NCBI GenBank assembly: GCA_050486265.1
Contig: JBJHCY010000003.1
Coordinates: 305,381 to 369,380 of the forward strand
Length of the DNA: 64,000 bases
Reading direction: 5' to 3'
Origin: SLFH01 sp050486265
GTDB lineage: Bacteria > Planctomycetota > Phycisphaerae > Phycisphaerales > UBA1924
The notes beneath the pieces are model-generated. The model did not search any database and had not been told where the DNA came from. It saw only the letters and a program-made list of their open reading frames with translations. Below, piece after piece: positions 42,422 through 51,068 of the stretch (positions within the stretch are counted from its first letter, which is position 1; the number at the start of each line of letters is the position of its first letter). The position numbers were made by a program, and so were the translations under genes.

Positions 42422-43446
42422 CCGGGGCTTCGGGCCGTGGCGGCGGGGGCTGGCGTTACCGGGTCGCGACGGACCGCTCCCGCCCCGGGGCGATCGGCGT
42501 GATCGATCTGCGCGGCGATGCGGATCTGCTGTCCGAGATCGGTCTGCCCAAGCTTGAGCCGGGGGCGATGCGACTGGCGGATCTCTGGGGGGTGGATCGG
42601 GGGCTGGTGGTCGGCTGGTCAGCGGGTTTTTTGCAGGTGATGCCGCACGGGGGGCCGGCGGTGGTCAAGGCTGTCGTTTGCGAGATGGAGGCCCGGGGGG
42701 CGGCGCGGGCCGTGAGCGATGAGCGGGCGCTTGCGGCGCTCTACCCCGAGGCCCGGGACAGGATCGAGGCGAGGATGCTCGCGGCGTTGGCCGAGGCGCA
42801 GAGCCCCTTGGCGGTCGATCTGTTGCTCAGGCAGCCCGGGCTCTGGCGGGCGGGGGGCAAGAGCGACCCGGAGCGGGACCGGGTGCTGTCGAGGCTCATC
42901 GAGCCGGCGCTGGTCGCGGCGGTCGGCCCGGCAAACATCGGCAAATCCACGCTGCTGAACACGCTCGCCGGGCGGTCGGTGGCGGCGGTCGCCGACGAGC
43001 CGGGGACGACGCGCGACCATGTCGGCCTGCTGCTGGAGGTGGGGGGGCTGACGGTTCGGTATGTCGATACACCGGGGATCCGTGAGGTAGACGAGGGCGG
43101 CGTCGAAGCGGAGGCCGGAGCGATCGCGGCGGAAGTGGTGAACGAAGCGGATCTGGTGCTCGAATGCACCGGGGATCTGGCTTCCGCGGAGTCCTGTGGC
43201 ACTGGCGGCTTGCCCGAAAGTGCGGGGCGTGGGGCGTGGGGCGCGGGGTGTGTGGGATCTGTGATCCGTGTCGGGCTGCGCCGCGACCTTGGGCCGCCGG
43301 CGGGGGCGGTGGATGTCGAGGTGAGCGCTCAGACGGGGGAGGGCATCGGAGAACTGACGGGGTTGATCCGCGAGCGGCTGGTCCCGGCGCGGATGCTTGA
43401 GTCGGAGAGGCCGTGGCGGTTCTGGTCGCGCGGTGGGGTTGGCTGA
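42418..43446 (+). CDS. MnmE/TrmE-like GTPase, degenerate, with repeat inserted
   Basis: A 342-residue protein. The first 150 residues recall the N-terminal domain of MnmE (SRPGAIGVIDLRG), and the rest is a G domain: G1 GPANIGKST, G2 region PGTTRD, G3 DTPGI, G5 SAQTGEG. The G4 NKxD motif is absent; the matching place reads GLRRDL. Immediately before it, bases 43195-43256 are a palindromic repeat plus a G-rich repeat, translated as about 20 residues rich in Gly, Cys and Ala. The C-terminal cysteine motif that MnmE needs for tRNA modification is also missing (MnmE is about 450 residues). It is either a divergent paralog or a decaying gene. Confidence 0.75.
   Translation: MTGASGRGGGGWRYRVATDRSRPGAIGVIDLRGDADLLSEIGLPKLEPGAMRLADLWGVDRGLVVGWSAGFLQVMPHGGPAVVKAVVCEMEARGAARAVSDERALAALYPEARDRIEARMLAALAEAQSPLAVDLLLRQPGLWRAGGKSDPERDRVLSRLIEPALVAAVGPANIGKSTLLNTLAGRSVAAVADEPGTTRDHVGLLLEVGGLTVRYVDTPGIREVDEGGVEAEAGAIAAEVVNEADLVLECTGDLASAESCGTGGLPESAGRGAWGAGCVGSVIRVGLRRDLGPPAGAVDVEVSAQTGEGIGELTGLIRERLVPARMLESERPWRFWSRGGVG
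43195..43256. repeat. Palindromic plus G-rich repeat inside the GTPase gene
   Basis: GTGGCACTGGCGGCTTGCCC begins a copy of the palindromic repeat with a decayed second arm (GAAAGTG), followed by GGGGCGT and GGGGCGC units. It stays in frame. This is the only member of either family located well inside a coding region. Confidence 0.8.
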
Positions 43447-43585
43447 GGGGCTGGCTCAGCGGGGGGCCGGGTGGATCCCTAGCATCGTCTCTCGGGCGTG
43501 TTTTCCCGGTTGATGAGCCGGTGGCGGCCGGTCCCTTGTCGGGGCTCGGGCCTTCTCCGGCGCAGGGCAAGAGCAGAGTGAGCTG

Positions 43586-44488
43586 ATGGACGATCGCCAT
43601 GGCCAGATCCGGGAAGGTGCGGGGCTCGAGGAATCCCGGATTAACCAAGATTTTATCGATTTTCTGCGCAAGTGGTCGACGCCGGCGCTGCTGGTGATCG
43701 CGTTGATCTTCGGTGTGATCGCGTACCGCAACTGGTCGTCCACCCGCGAGCGTGACCGGGTCGACCGGGCGTTCGAGGAGCTGTCGCTCGTGGCGGCTTC
43801 GGGCGAGGCTCTGCCCGAGCAGTACCTGCGGGTGGCGCGAGAGCGGGGCAATGTGCGCGGGGTGGGCTCGATGGCCAGGCTCGGCGCCGCCGACGCATGG
43901 CTGAGAGCGGCCCGCAAGGGTGTCGCGCCCGGCGCGGCGATCGGGCCCGACGGCGAGCTCCTGACCGAGGAAGACCTGCTCGACGCCGAGGGTGTCGACC
44001 ACGCGCTTTCGCAGGCCGAGACGCTCTACCGCGAGGTGCTTGAGGCGAACCGGGGGCGCAGCGGCGGGACGCTGCACGCCGCCAGCGCGCTCTTCGGTCT
44101 TGGCGCGATCGCCGAATCGCGCGGGCGGAACGAGGAGGCCGAGGGCTTGTACCGCGAGGCGATCGAGCTGGCCGAGTCGCGTTCGTTCCCGCAGATCGCG
44201 GCGATCGCGCGGGCGCGGATCGGCGGGCTCGGCGAGCTCGGCGAGGTGCCCGAGCCGGTGCGGCGGGCGGATGTGCCCGTCGAGCCGGAGGAAGCGGCCG
44301 ATTCCGGAAATGAACTGGACATCCAGATGTTCGACCCTGGGATCCTCGAGCAGCTCGAAGGCCAGCGTTCGCCCGGCGACGGCGCCGAGGGCGTGCCCGG
44401 TCAGGACGGGCAGGGGGCCGGCGAGCAGGGGACTGGTGACGGGAGCGGCGACGGAGAGCGCGGCGCTGGCGACGGCGGGGCTGGATGA
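43586..44488 (+). CDS. TPR-like membrane-anchored protein
   Basis: A 300-residue protein with one helix at about 32-48 (TPALLVIALIFGVIAYRNW) after a cytoplasmic N-terminus. The periplasmic part has helical repeats of TPR type (about 145-205; ALFGLGAIAESRGRNEEAEG) and ends in a Gly/Glu/Asp-rich tail of about 45 residues. It resembles YfgM-like proteins in layout, though I cannot show homology. The stop overlaps the pseudouridine synthase start (ATGA). A possible -10 (TAGCAT) lies at about 43480. Confidence 0.75.
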   Translation: MDDRHGQIREGAGLEESRINQDFIDFLRKWSTPALLVIALIFGVIAYRNWSSTRERDRVDRAFEELSLVAASGEALPEQYLRVARERGNVRGVGSMARLGAADAWLRAARKGVAPGAAIGPDGELLTEEDLLDAEGVDHALSQAETLYREVLEANRGRSGGTLHAASALFGLGAIAESRGRNEEAEGLYREAIELAESRSFPQIAAIARARIGGLGELGEVPEPVRRADVPVEPEEAADSGNELDIQMFDPGILEQLEGQRSPGDGAEGVPGQDGQGAGEQGTGDGSGDGERGAGDGGAG

Positions 44489-45639
44489 ACGCCGGGGCGC
44501 CCGGACCCGGTCCGACTCCGGACCTGATTCTTCCCGGCGGGCAGGTCGATCAGGAGGCGGTCCGCAAGGCGTGGGAGGAGTCCGACGCGGACGATCCGAT
44601 CCGCGTGCGGTTCGAGCTGCAGCGCGACCGCGGATCGAGGCTTGATAAATATCTCACCCAGCGCATCGGGTTCATGAGCCGCACGCAGGTGCAGCGGCTC
44701 ATCGACGAGGGCGCGGCGTTTGTGAACGGTGTCGCGTCGCGCGCCTCGACAAAGCTGCGCATCGGCGATGTGGTGGACATCCTGCTCCCCCCGCCCCCGG
44801 GCAAGCACATCCGGCCGGAGGAGATGCCGCTGGATGTGCTGTTCGAGGACGCGCACCTGATCGTGCTGAACAAGCGTCCGGATGTGATCGTGCATCCGGC
44901 GCGGGGCGAGCTGATGGGGACGCTGATCAACGGGCTTGCGTGGCACTTCGAGCATCGTTCGGAGGGCTCGCTCTCGGGCGTGGGCGAGGAGTTTGCGCGC
45001 CCCGGCGTGGTGCACCGGCTCGACCGGGACACGACCGGGTGCATCGTGTTCGCCAAGGACGACGAGGCGCACTGGCGTCTGGGGCGTCAGTTCGAGCACC
45101 GCAAGGTCGACAAGCGGTATCTGGCGGTGGTGCAGGGCCGGGTCGAGCCCGACGAACAGGTGATCGATTTCCCGATCGGCCCGCACCCGAGCCGCGCCAA
45201 GGGGTACCGGGAGAAGCAGGTGGTGCGCCACGACGATTTGGGCAAACCGGCGATCACGGTCTGCCGCGTGCGCGAGCGGTACCGGATGCACGAGCGGGCG
45301 GTAGGCGACCAGGACTTTTCATTGGTGGAACTGGAGCTCAAGACGGGCAGGACGCATCAGATCCGCGTGCATCTGTCGCACCTGGGCTGGTCGATCGTGG
45401 GCGACACGATGTACGCGGGGCGGGTGTTCGAGGCGGGGGGTGAGGTTCTGGCGGCCCGCCAGATGCTGCACGCGGCGCTGCTCGCCTTCGAGCACCCGAT
45501 GACCGAGGAGACGATGAGCTTCGCGGCCCCGCCTCCGGCGGACATGCGGCGTCTGATCGAGCATCTGCGGGGCGGGTCGGTCGAAACGGTGCATGCCGGG
45601 CAGACGGTGCCGCTGAAGCGGTTCGGGCTCGAGCGTTGA
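44485..45639 (+). CDS. RluA/RluD family pseudouridine synthase
   Basis: A 384-residue RNA-modifying enzyme. An S4 RNA-binding domain (about 50-110; RLDKYLTQRIGFMSRTQVQR) precedes the catalytic domain with HRLDRDTTGCIVFAK, whose second Asp is the catalytic residue, and ELKTGRTHQIRVHL. The family modifies 23S rRNA (RluC, RluD) or tRNA; the exact target cannot be read from sequence. The first 45 residues are an extension. Confidence 0.9.
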   Translation: MNAGAPGPGPTPDLILPGGQVDQEAVRKAWEESDADDPIRVRFELQRDRGSRLDKYLTQRIGFMSRTQVQRLIDEGAAFVNGVASRASTKLRIGDVVDILLPPPPGKHIRPEEMPLDVLFEDAHLIVLNKRPDVIVHPARGELMGTLINGLAWHFEHRSEGSLSGVGEEFARPGVVHRLDRDTTGCIVFAKDDEAHWRLGRQFEHRKVDKRYLAVVQGRVEPDEQVIDFPIGPHPSRAKGYREKQVVRHDDLGKPAITVCRVRERYRMHERAVGDQDFSLVELELKTGRTHQIRVHLSHLGWSIVGDTMYAGRVFEAGGEVLAARQMLHAALLAFEHPMTEETMSFAAPPPADMRRLIEHLRGGSVETVHAGQTVPLKRFGLER

Positions 45640-45666
45640 GGGCGGGGGCTGAAAGCGAGCGAGGCG

Positions 45667-47727
45667 ATGGCGCGGTTCGGTCGGACGGGTCGGTTTCTGG
45701 TGTTCTTTGTCTTTGCGCTGGCGGTCGTCGTCGGCGGGCCCGCGGCCTGGCGGTCGATCGCCGGGGCGCAGATCCTCCGCGATGCGCCGGAGCTCGAGCC
45801 GAATCTGGGCTGGCTGAACACCGACCGCCCGCTGCGGCTGTCGGACGAGCTGAAGGGCCATGTCGTTCTGCTGGACTTCTGGACCTACTGCTGCATCAAC
45901 TGTCTGCATGTGATCCCCGACCTGAAGTACCTCGAAGCGAAGTACGCCGACGAGCCGTTCGTGGTGATCGGCGTGCACTCGGCGAAGTTCACCGCCGAGG
46001 GCGAGCGGGACCGGATCCGCAACGCGATGTTCCGCTACGGGATCGAGCACCCGGTGGTGGTCGACGACTCGTTCGCGATCTGGCGGAAGTACCGGGCGCG
46101 GGCGTGGCCGACCTTCGTGCTGATCGGGGCGGACGGGAAGATCATCGGCCAGACGGCCGGCGAGGGCCGGCGCGAGCTGCTCGATGAAGCGATCGCACGG
46201 GCGCTCGAGTTTGCGCGCGAGCACGGGACGCTGGCCGAGCGGCGCGTCGAGTTCGATCTCGATGCGCAGGTGCGCCCCGCGACGGGGCTGAACTACCCGG
46301 GCAAGGTGCGCGTGCTGCGGGCCCATGGCGATCGGCCGGCGATGCTCGCGATCGCCGACAGCGCCAACCACCGCGTGGTCCTGACGACCTACCCCGACGC
46401 CGAGGGGCGTTCGAGCGTGCTGCGCGTGATCGGCGGGAAGGACGCGGGTTTCGCAGACGGGCTCGCCGCGGATGCGAGATTCAACAAGCCCGAGGGGATG
46501 GCGTACGACGCCGAGGGCGGGCGGCTGTTTGTTGCGGATCGGGGCAACCACGCCGTGCGCGCGATCGATATGGCGACCTTCAGCGTCGGCACGCTGGTGG
46601 GCGCCGGCGAGCAGAGCTACGACCGGGTCGGCGGGGGGTCGGGGAGGGAGCAGGCGCTGAGCTCGCCATGGGATCTGGAGCTCTCGCCCGACGGCGGGAC
46701 GCTGTACATCGCGATGGCGGGCCCGCACCAGATCTGGGCGACGGATCTGGAGTCGCTGGAGACACGGGCGATCGCCGGCTCGGGCATCGAAAACAGTTTC
46801 GACGCGCCGGCCCCCGAGGCGGCGCTGGCGCAGCCCTCTGGCCTCGCGATCTCCCGCGACGGGCTGCGGCTGTACTTCGCCGATTCAGAGTCGTCGGGGA
46901 TCCGTGTGGTCGACTTCGGCGCCGAGCCGGCGGAGGTGCGGACGATCGTCGGCTACCGCACGCCGAGCCTGCGCGAGAACGGGTTGTTTTACTTCGGCGA
47001 TGTCGATGGGGTGTACCCCGAGGCGCAGCTGCAGCACCCGCTGTGCGTGACGCTGATCGATGCGCCCGAGGGCGAGCTGCTGCTGATCGCCGACAGCTAC
47101 AACGACAAGATCAAGCTCATCGACCCGGCCGAGCAGCGCAGCACGACCTGGGCCGGGGGAGGGAACGAGAGCGAGCATCGCCTGCGTCTGTACGAGCCGG
47201 CGGGCGTCGATTTCAACCCCGACGATTCGAGGCTTTTTGTCGCCGACACCAACAACCACCGCATTGTGATGATCGAGGCCGAGGCGCCGGGTGATTTTCG
47301 TGAGCGGGCGTGGCGCGAGGTGATGATCGCCGGGCTCTCTCGGGACGCCGACGCGGAGCCGGAGGGGGCGTTGCGCGTGAGCGCTCCGGTCGATGTCGGG
47401 CGTGCGTTTTCGATCCGAGTGACGGCCGATCTGGCCGAGGGCGCGAGGCTGAACCCGGAGTTTCCCGCGACCGTGCGTGTGCGCACGCCGGGGGACGGGG
47501 GCGGGTACAAGGTGGTGGCGCAGCGGACGGTGACGCGCCCGAGCCTACCGCTGGTGGTCGACGGGATCGAGCTCTCGGGAACCGACACGCTGATCGTCGA
47601 GGCGTCGATGGCGTACTGCTTCGACGACGAGAGCGTCTGCTTGCCGCTGGAGCTGTCGTGGGTGGTGACGCTGACGCCTGGGCCCGCGCGGGAGGTGGTG
47701 CTGACGGGGGCGGGGCCGCAGCGCTGA
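45667..47727 (+). CDS. Thioredoxin-like and NHL-repeat protein
   Basis: A 686-residue exported or membrane-anchored protein. A signal anchor (FLVFFVFALAVVVGGPAAW) is followed by a thioredoxin-like domain (about 50-185) with WTYCCINCLHVIP, where CINC takes the place of the CXXC active site, and ARAWPTFVLI as cis-proline loop. Residues about 200-560 are NHL beta-propeller repeats (LFVADRGNHAVRAI, LFVADTNNHRIVMI). A C-terminal beta domain closes it. The layout is that of NHLRC2-like proteins; role in bacteria not settled. It lies 27 nt after the rluD-like gene. Confidence 0.87.
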   Translation: MARFGRTGRFLVFFVFALAVVVGGPAAWRSIAGAQILRDAPELEPNLGWLNTDRPLRLSDELKGHVVLLDFWTYCCINCLHVIPDLKYLEAKYADEPFVVIGVHSAKFTAEGERDRIRNAMFRYGIEHPVVVDDSFAIWRKYRARAWPTFVLIGADGKIIGQTAGEGRRELLDEAIARALEFAREHGTLAERRVEFDLDAQVRPATGLNYPGKVRVLRAHGDRPAMLAIADSANHRVVLTTYPDAEGRSSVLRVIGGKDAGFADGLAADARFNKPEGMAYDAEGGRLFVADRGNHAVRAIDMATFSVGTLVGAGEQSYDRVGGGSGREQALSSPWDLELSPDGGTLYIAMAGPHQIWATDLESLETRAIAGSGIENSFDAPAPEAALAQPSGLAISRDGLRLYFADSESSGIRVVDFGAEPAEVRTIVGYRTPSLRENGLFYFGDVDGVYPEAQLQHPLCVTLIDAPEGELLLIADSYNDKIKLIDPAEQRSTTWAGGGNESEHRLRLYEPAGVDFNPDDSRLFVADTNNHRIVMIEAEAPGDFRERAWREVMIAGLSRDADAEPEGALRVSAPVDVGRAFSIRVTADLAEGARLNPEFPATVRVRTPGDGGGYKVVAQRTVTRPSLPLVVDGIELSGTDTLIVEASMAYCFDDESVCLPLELSWVVTLTPGPAREVVLTGAGPQR

Positions 47728-47763
47728 ATCGGATTGTGTGGGATCGGCTTTGTGCCGAGCGGT

Positions 47764-48720
47764 TTATGACCCGGCGCGCCGGAGTCCGGCCGCGAAGCGT
47801 TCCATCTGTTCGGCCCGCGGGTCGGTGTCGGCCCTGAGCATCGCCAGGCGGACGCTGGAGCTGAAGGCGACGAGGCCTCTCGCGACATTGAAGGTCGGGA
47901 TGGTCGCGATCGCGACGACGCCGAAGACGAAGTCCGCGTCTGTCAGCTTGTCGAGCGTGTCGAGCGCGTTTTCGAGGAAGGCGTCGGCGCGCCGGTGGAT
48001 CTCGGCCGCCGCGTCGCGGTCGGCGGCGACGCGGATGATGCGGCGTTCTGGCCAGCAGGGCGCCGTCGCGTCGAGCACGAGCATGCCGGGCAATCTCGCC
48101 TGTTTCAGGCGGGCGTTGCCCTTGTGGATCGCGTCCTTGAGCGAGGATTCGGATGCGTCGAGGCTCGCGGCTGCGACACCGATGCGCCAGCGGTCGAGCT
48201 CGATCACGCCGTCGTGGCCCTCGCCGGGGGTGAGGGCGGAAGGCGGCTCGGCCTTGAACCTCGCGTCGCGGCAGAGCGCGAGGAACTGCAGGCGCAGCGC
48301 GGCGTCGGCGAGGCCCGGCGCTCCGGAGACTTCGGGCGCGATCAGCGCCCGCACATGCTCGTTGAACTTGCCATTGGGCTGCACCAGCGAGTCGACGATC
48401 ATCGAGAGCCGCCCGACCTCCAGCCCGGTGAGATACGACTCGGATTCGGTCGGCTTCGAGGGCGCGTCATCGCCGAGCAGTTGGTCGAGCGTCGCGATCG
48501 CGCGGCTCAGGCGGTTGGGCTCGGGCGGGGCGACGCCCGCGTGTTCGAGCTTCGCCTTTGCGGCAAGCGCCTGTTCACGCAGTCGTTGGTAGTCGCTCTT
48601 GGAGAACTCGGGTTCGCCGGGCGACTTTCGGGCGTCGACGGTCTCGCCGGCGAGCTGCGCCTTTCGAGGCTCGGGCGTTGCGGGTTTTTTGGAGTCTTTG
48701 GCTTTGCTCGATGCAGCCAT
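47764..48720 (-). CDS. Hypothetical soluble protein
   Basis: A 318-residue protein with a Lys/Pro-rich N-terminus (about 50 residues) and a mixed alpha/beta core. I recognise no family; VIELDRWRIGVAAASLDASE and LPGMLVLDATAPCWP could be parts of a nuclease-like fold but this is only an impression. No signal peptide. It converges with the NHL gene and lies upstream of nothing on its strand within 36 nt of that gene. Function unknown. Confidence 0.7.
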   Translation of the reverse strand: MAASSKAKDSKKPATPEPRKAQLAGETVDARKSPGEPEFSKSDYQRLREQALAAKAKLEHAGVAPPEPNRLSRAIATLDQLLGDDAPSKPTESESYLTGLEVGRLSMIVDSLVQPNGKFNEHVRALIAPEVSGAPGLADAALRLQFLALCRDARFKAEPPSALTPGEGHDGVIELDRWRIGVAAASLDASESSLKDAIHKGNARLKQARLPGMLVLDATAPCWPERRIIRVAADRDAAAEIHRRADAFLENALDTLDKLTDADFVFGVVAIATIPTFNVARGLVAFSSSVRLAMLRADTDPRAEQMERFAAGLRRAGS

Positions 48721-48814
48721 GGTCGTGCTCCGTCACAAAGTGCTTTTAGCGCCGGCTTCCCGTTCACATCGCCGACGAACCCGGAAAGAACCCGGCTCGG
48801 CGAGCCGGGCCACC

Positions 48815-49387
48815 TCAAGCCTTCTGCTTGGCGATGGTCTCTGCGAGGCTCTTGCCGACATTTTCGAGCTTGTTTCGCCACTGCTCGTCTTTGATGCGAC
48901 CTTCATCGTCGAGCAGTGTGTCGACCTTGGAGACGGCGACCATGTTCGGGACCACCGTCACCATGATGTTCTGCAGGATCTCGCGGACATGGAAGAGCCC
49001 GCGCAGCCCGCCGAGCGCGCCGCCCGACGCCGCGATCAGCCCCGCGTGCTTGCCGGCGAAGGCGACCAGCGGCTTCTCGCCCTTCTCGGGGCGCGTCGCC
49101 CAGTCGATCGCGTTCTTCAGCGGCGGGGTGATCGAGCTGTTGTACTCCGGCGAGGCGATGAGCATGCCGTCGTGCTCGATGAGCATCTGCTTGAACTTCT
49201 TCCCGTCGGCGGGGATGCCCGACCGGTCTTCGAGGTCCTGGTTCATCAGCGGGATGTCCAGGTCGGCGAGGTTGACGCGCGTCACCGTCGCGCCCGCGGC
49301 TTCGGCGCCCTCGATCGCGTGGGCGAGGATCTTGGTGTTGAAAGATTCTTTGCGGAGGCTGCCTGAGAAGGCGAGGATCTTGGTCAT
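48815..49387 (-). CDS. NADPH-dependent FMN reductase
   Basis: A 190-residue flavodoxin-like protein. The FMN phosphate loop is SGSLRKESFNTKIL near the N-terminus, and SPEYNSSITPPLKNAIDWATR is the conserved second segment. Members reduce FMN, quinones or chromate with NADPH; the substrate is unknown. Single-gene unit. Confidence 0.92.
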   Translation of the reverse strand: MTKILAFSGSLRKESFNTKILAHAIEGAEAAGATVTRVNLADLDIPLMNQDLEDRSGIPADGKKFKQMLIEHDGMLIASPEYNSSITPPLKNAIDWATRPEKGEKPLVAFAGKHAGLIAASGGALGGLRGLFHVREILQNIMVTVVPNMVAVSKVDTLLDDEGRIKDEQWRNKLENVGKSLAETIAKQKA

Positions 49388-49489
49388 GGCCGGGTTTCCC
49401 TCGTGGCTGGTTGGTATCGATCTGACTCTGCTGGTTGGCCCGTGGTGAACCCCGCGGCGGGGCGGGTATTCCGGATGCTCATCCTGTGC

Positions 49490-50908
49490 TTATTGGGCGG
49501 GTTCGATCTTCTCACGCCCGCCGATGTAGGGGCGCAGGGGTTTGGGGATCGTCACCGATCCGTCCTCGTTCTGGTGGATCTCCAGGAGCGGGATGAGGAT
49601 GCGCGGGCTGGCGGCGACGGTGTTGTTCAGGCTGTGGCAGAAGGTCGTGGCGCCCTTGCCGCCCTCGCCCCCGGGGCGGTAGCGCATGTTCAGGCGCCGG
49701 CACTGGTAGTCGTACAGGCGGCTGGCCGAGTGGGTCTCGCCGAAATCGCCGGTTGGCCGGCCCTTTGCGTCTTCGTCGCCCCGCCCGGGCATCCAGCACT
49801 CGATGTCGATCATGTCGGCGTTCTTCATGCCCAGGTCGCCCGTGCAGCACTGCAACAGGCGGTAGGGCAGGCCGAGCGAGCGGAGAAACTCCTCGACGAA
49901 GCCGATCATCGTCTTGTGCCACGCGCGGCTCTCGGCCTCGTCGGCGCGGCAGACCACCACCTGCTCGACCTTGTCGAACTGGTGGATACGGTACAGGCCC
50001 GCGGTGTCTTTGCCCGCCGCCCCCGCCTCGCGCCGGAAGCAGGTGCTGACGGTCACATAGGTCAAGGGGAGGTGCGCCTCGTCGAGGATCTCCCCGGCGT
50101 GCACGCCCATCAGGGAGACCTCGCCGGTGCCGGTGAGGTAGAGGTCCTCGCCCGAGCCCCGGTGGGTCTCCTGAATGTGGTACGCCTGGTCGCGGCCCGC
50201 GGGGAAGAAGCCGGTGCCGACCATCATCTCCTCGCGGACGATGACGGGGATGGTCATGGGGGTGAAGCCGTGCTTCTCGGCCATGAAGTCCAGTGCGTAG
50301 CGGAGGACGGCCTGGTGCAGTCGGGCGCCGTGGCCGGTGAGGACATAGTGGCGGGCCCCGCCGAGGCGGACGCCCCGCTCGAAGTCCGCCAGGCCGAGCA
50401 GCTGCACCAGTTCGATGTGGGTCTTGGGGTCGAAGCCCCGGTTCTCGCGGAAGGGCTTGGAGAGGTTGAAGCCCTCGGGCGACCAGCGGCTGATCTCGGT
50501 GTTGTCGTCGCTGCCGGCGCCGACGGGCACATCCGGATCCGGGGGGAGGGGGATCTCCAGGAGCAGGGCGTGGAGCTCGGGCTCGATGGCCGCGAGCTCG
50601 TGCTCGAGGTCCTGGATCTGCTGCTTGAGCTGTTGGGGGCGGGCCTTGAGCTGGGCGAGCTCGGCCTCGATGGCGGGCTTCTCGTCCGGCCCGGCGCCCT
50701 TGAGGCGGCCCATGAGCCTGCCGATCTGCGGCCCGGACTCCTTGGCGGCCTTGTTGGCCTCGGCCTGCAGGGTCTGCTGGCGGGTCTGGAGGTCTCGCCG
50801 CATCGAGTCGAGCTCGAGGACGCGGTCGATGTTGACGGTGTAGTTTTTCCGTGCCGCGCCCTGGCGGAAGCGGTCGGGATCCTCGCGGAGCAGCTTCAGG
50901 TCGATCAT
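49490..50908 (-). CDS. Seryl-tRNA synthetase
   Basis: A 472-residue class II synthetase that charges tRNA-Ser. The N-terminal part (about 1-110) is the long antiparallel coiled-coil arm that holds the tRNA. The class II motif 2 region is VSTCFRREAGAAGKDTAGLYR and motif 3 lies near SLNNTVAASPRILIPLLE. The length is slightly above the usual 425. ATG at 50908 is supported by a TACACT box 8 nt upstream. Confidence 0.95.
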   Translation of the reverse strand: MIDLKLLREDPDRFRQGAARKNYTVNIDRVLELDSMRRDLQTRQQTLQAEANKAAKESGPQIGRLMGRLKGAGPDEKPAIEAELAQLKARPQQLKQQIQDLEHELAAIEPELHALLLEIPLPPDPDVPVGAGSDDNTEISRWSPEGFNLSKPFRENRGFDPKTHIELVQLLGLADFERGVRLGGARHYVLTGHGARLHQAVLRYALDFMAEKHGFTPMTIPVIVREEMMVGTGFFPAGRDQAYHIQETHRGSGEDLYLTGTGEVSLMGVHAGEILDEAHLPLTYVTVSTCFRREAGAAGKDTAGLYRIHQFDKVEQVVVCRADEAESRAWHKTMIGFVEEFLRSLGLPYRLLQCCTGDLGMKNADMIDIECWMPGRGDEDAKGRPTGDFGETHSASRLYDYQCRRLNMRYRPGGEGGKGATTFCHSLNNTVAASPRILIPLLEIHQNEDGSVTIPKPLRPYIGGREKIEPAQ

Positions 50909-50916
50909 GGGAGGGG

Positions 50917-50922
50917 AGTGTA
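50917..50922 (-). promoter_or_regulatory. Leaderless-type -10 box of serS
   Basis: TACACT on the minus strand ending 8 nt before the serS ATG; a pyrimidine-rich CCCCTCCC fills the gap, so there is no ribosome site. Confidence 0.5.
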
Positions 50923-51068
50923 GTGGGGGCGGGCGGGGTTCGAATCCCCTTTGGGATCACTCCGGCGGTTGCCTCCGTGGTTCTTGCCAACGAATCGGGA
51001 ACCAATCCGCCCCTCGTGCGTCTGTCGATACCATGGGCCGCAGAGAACAGTTGCCGTCTGGGGGTGCG

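Noticed and set aside
50931..50955. tRNA-like T arm (GGGGTTCGAATCCCC)
   Set aside because: The arm matches a tRNA T stem-loop, but the 70 bases upstream run into serS and show no D arm, anticodon arm or matching acceptor strand. At most a tRNA fragment; no tRNA called.
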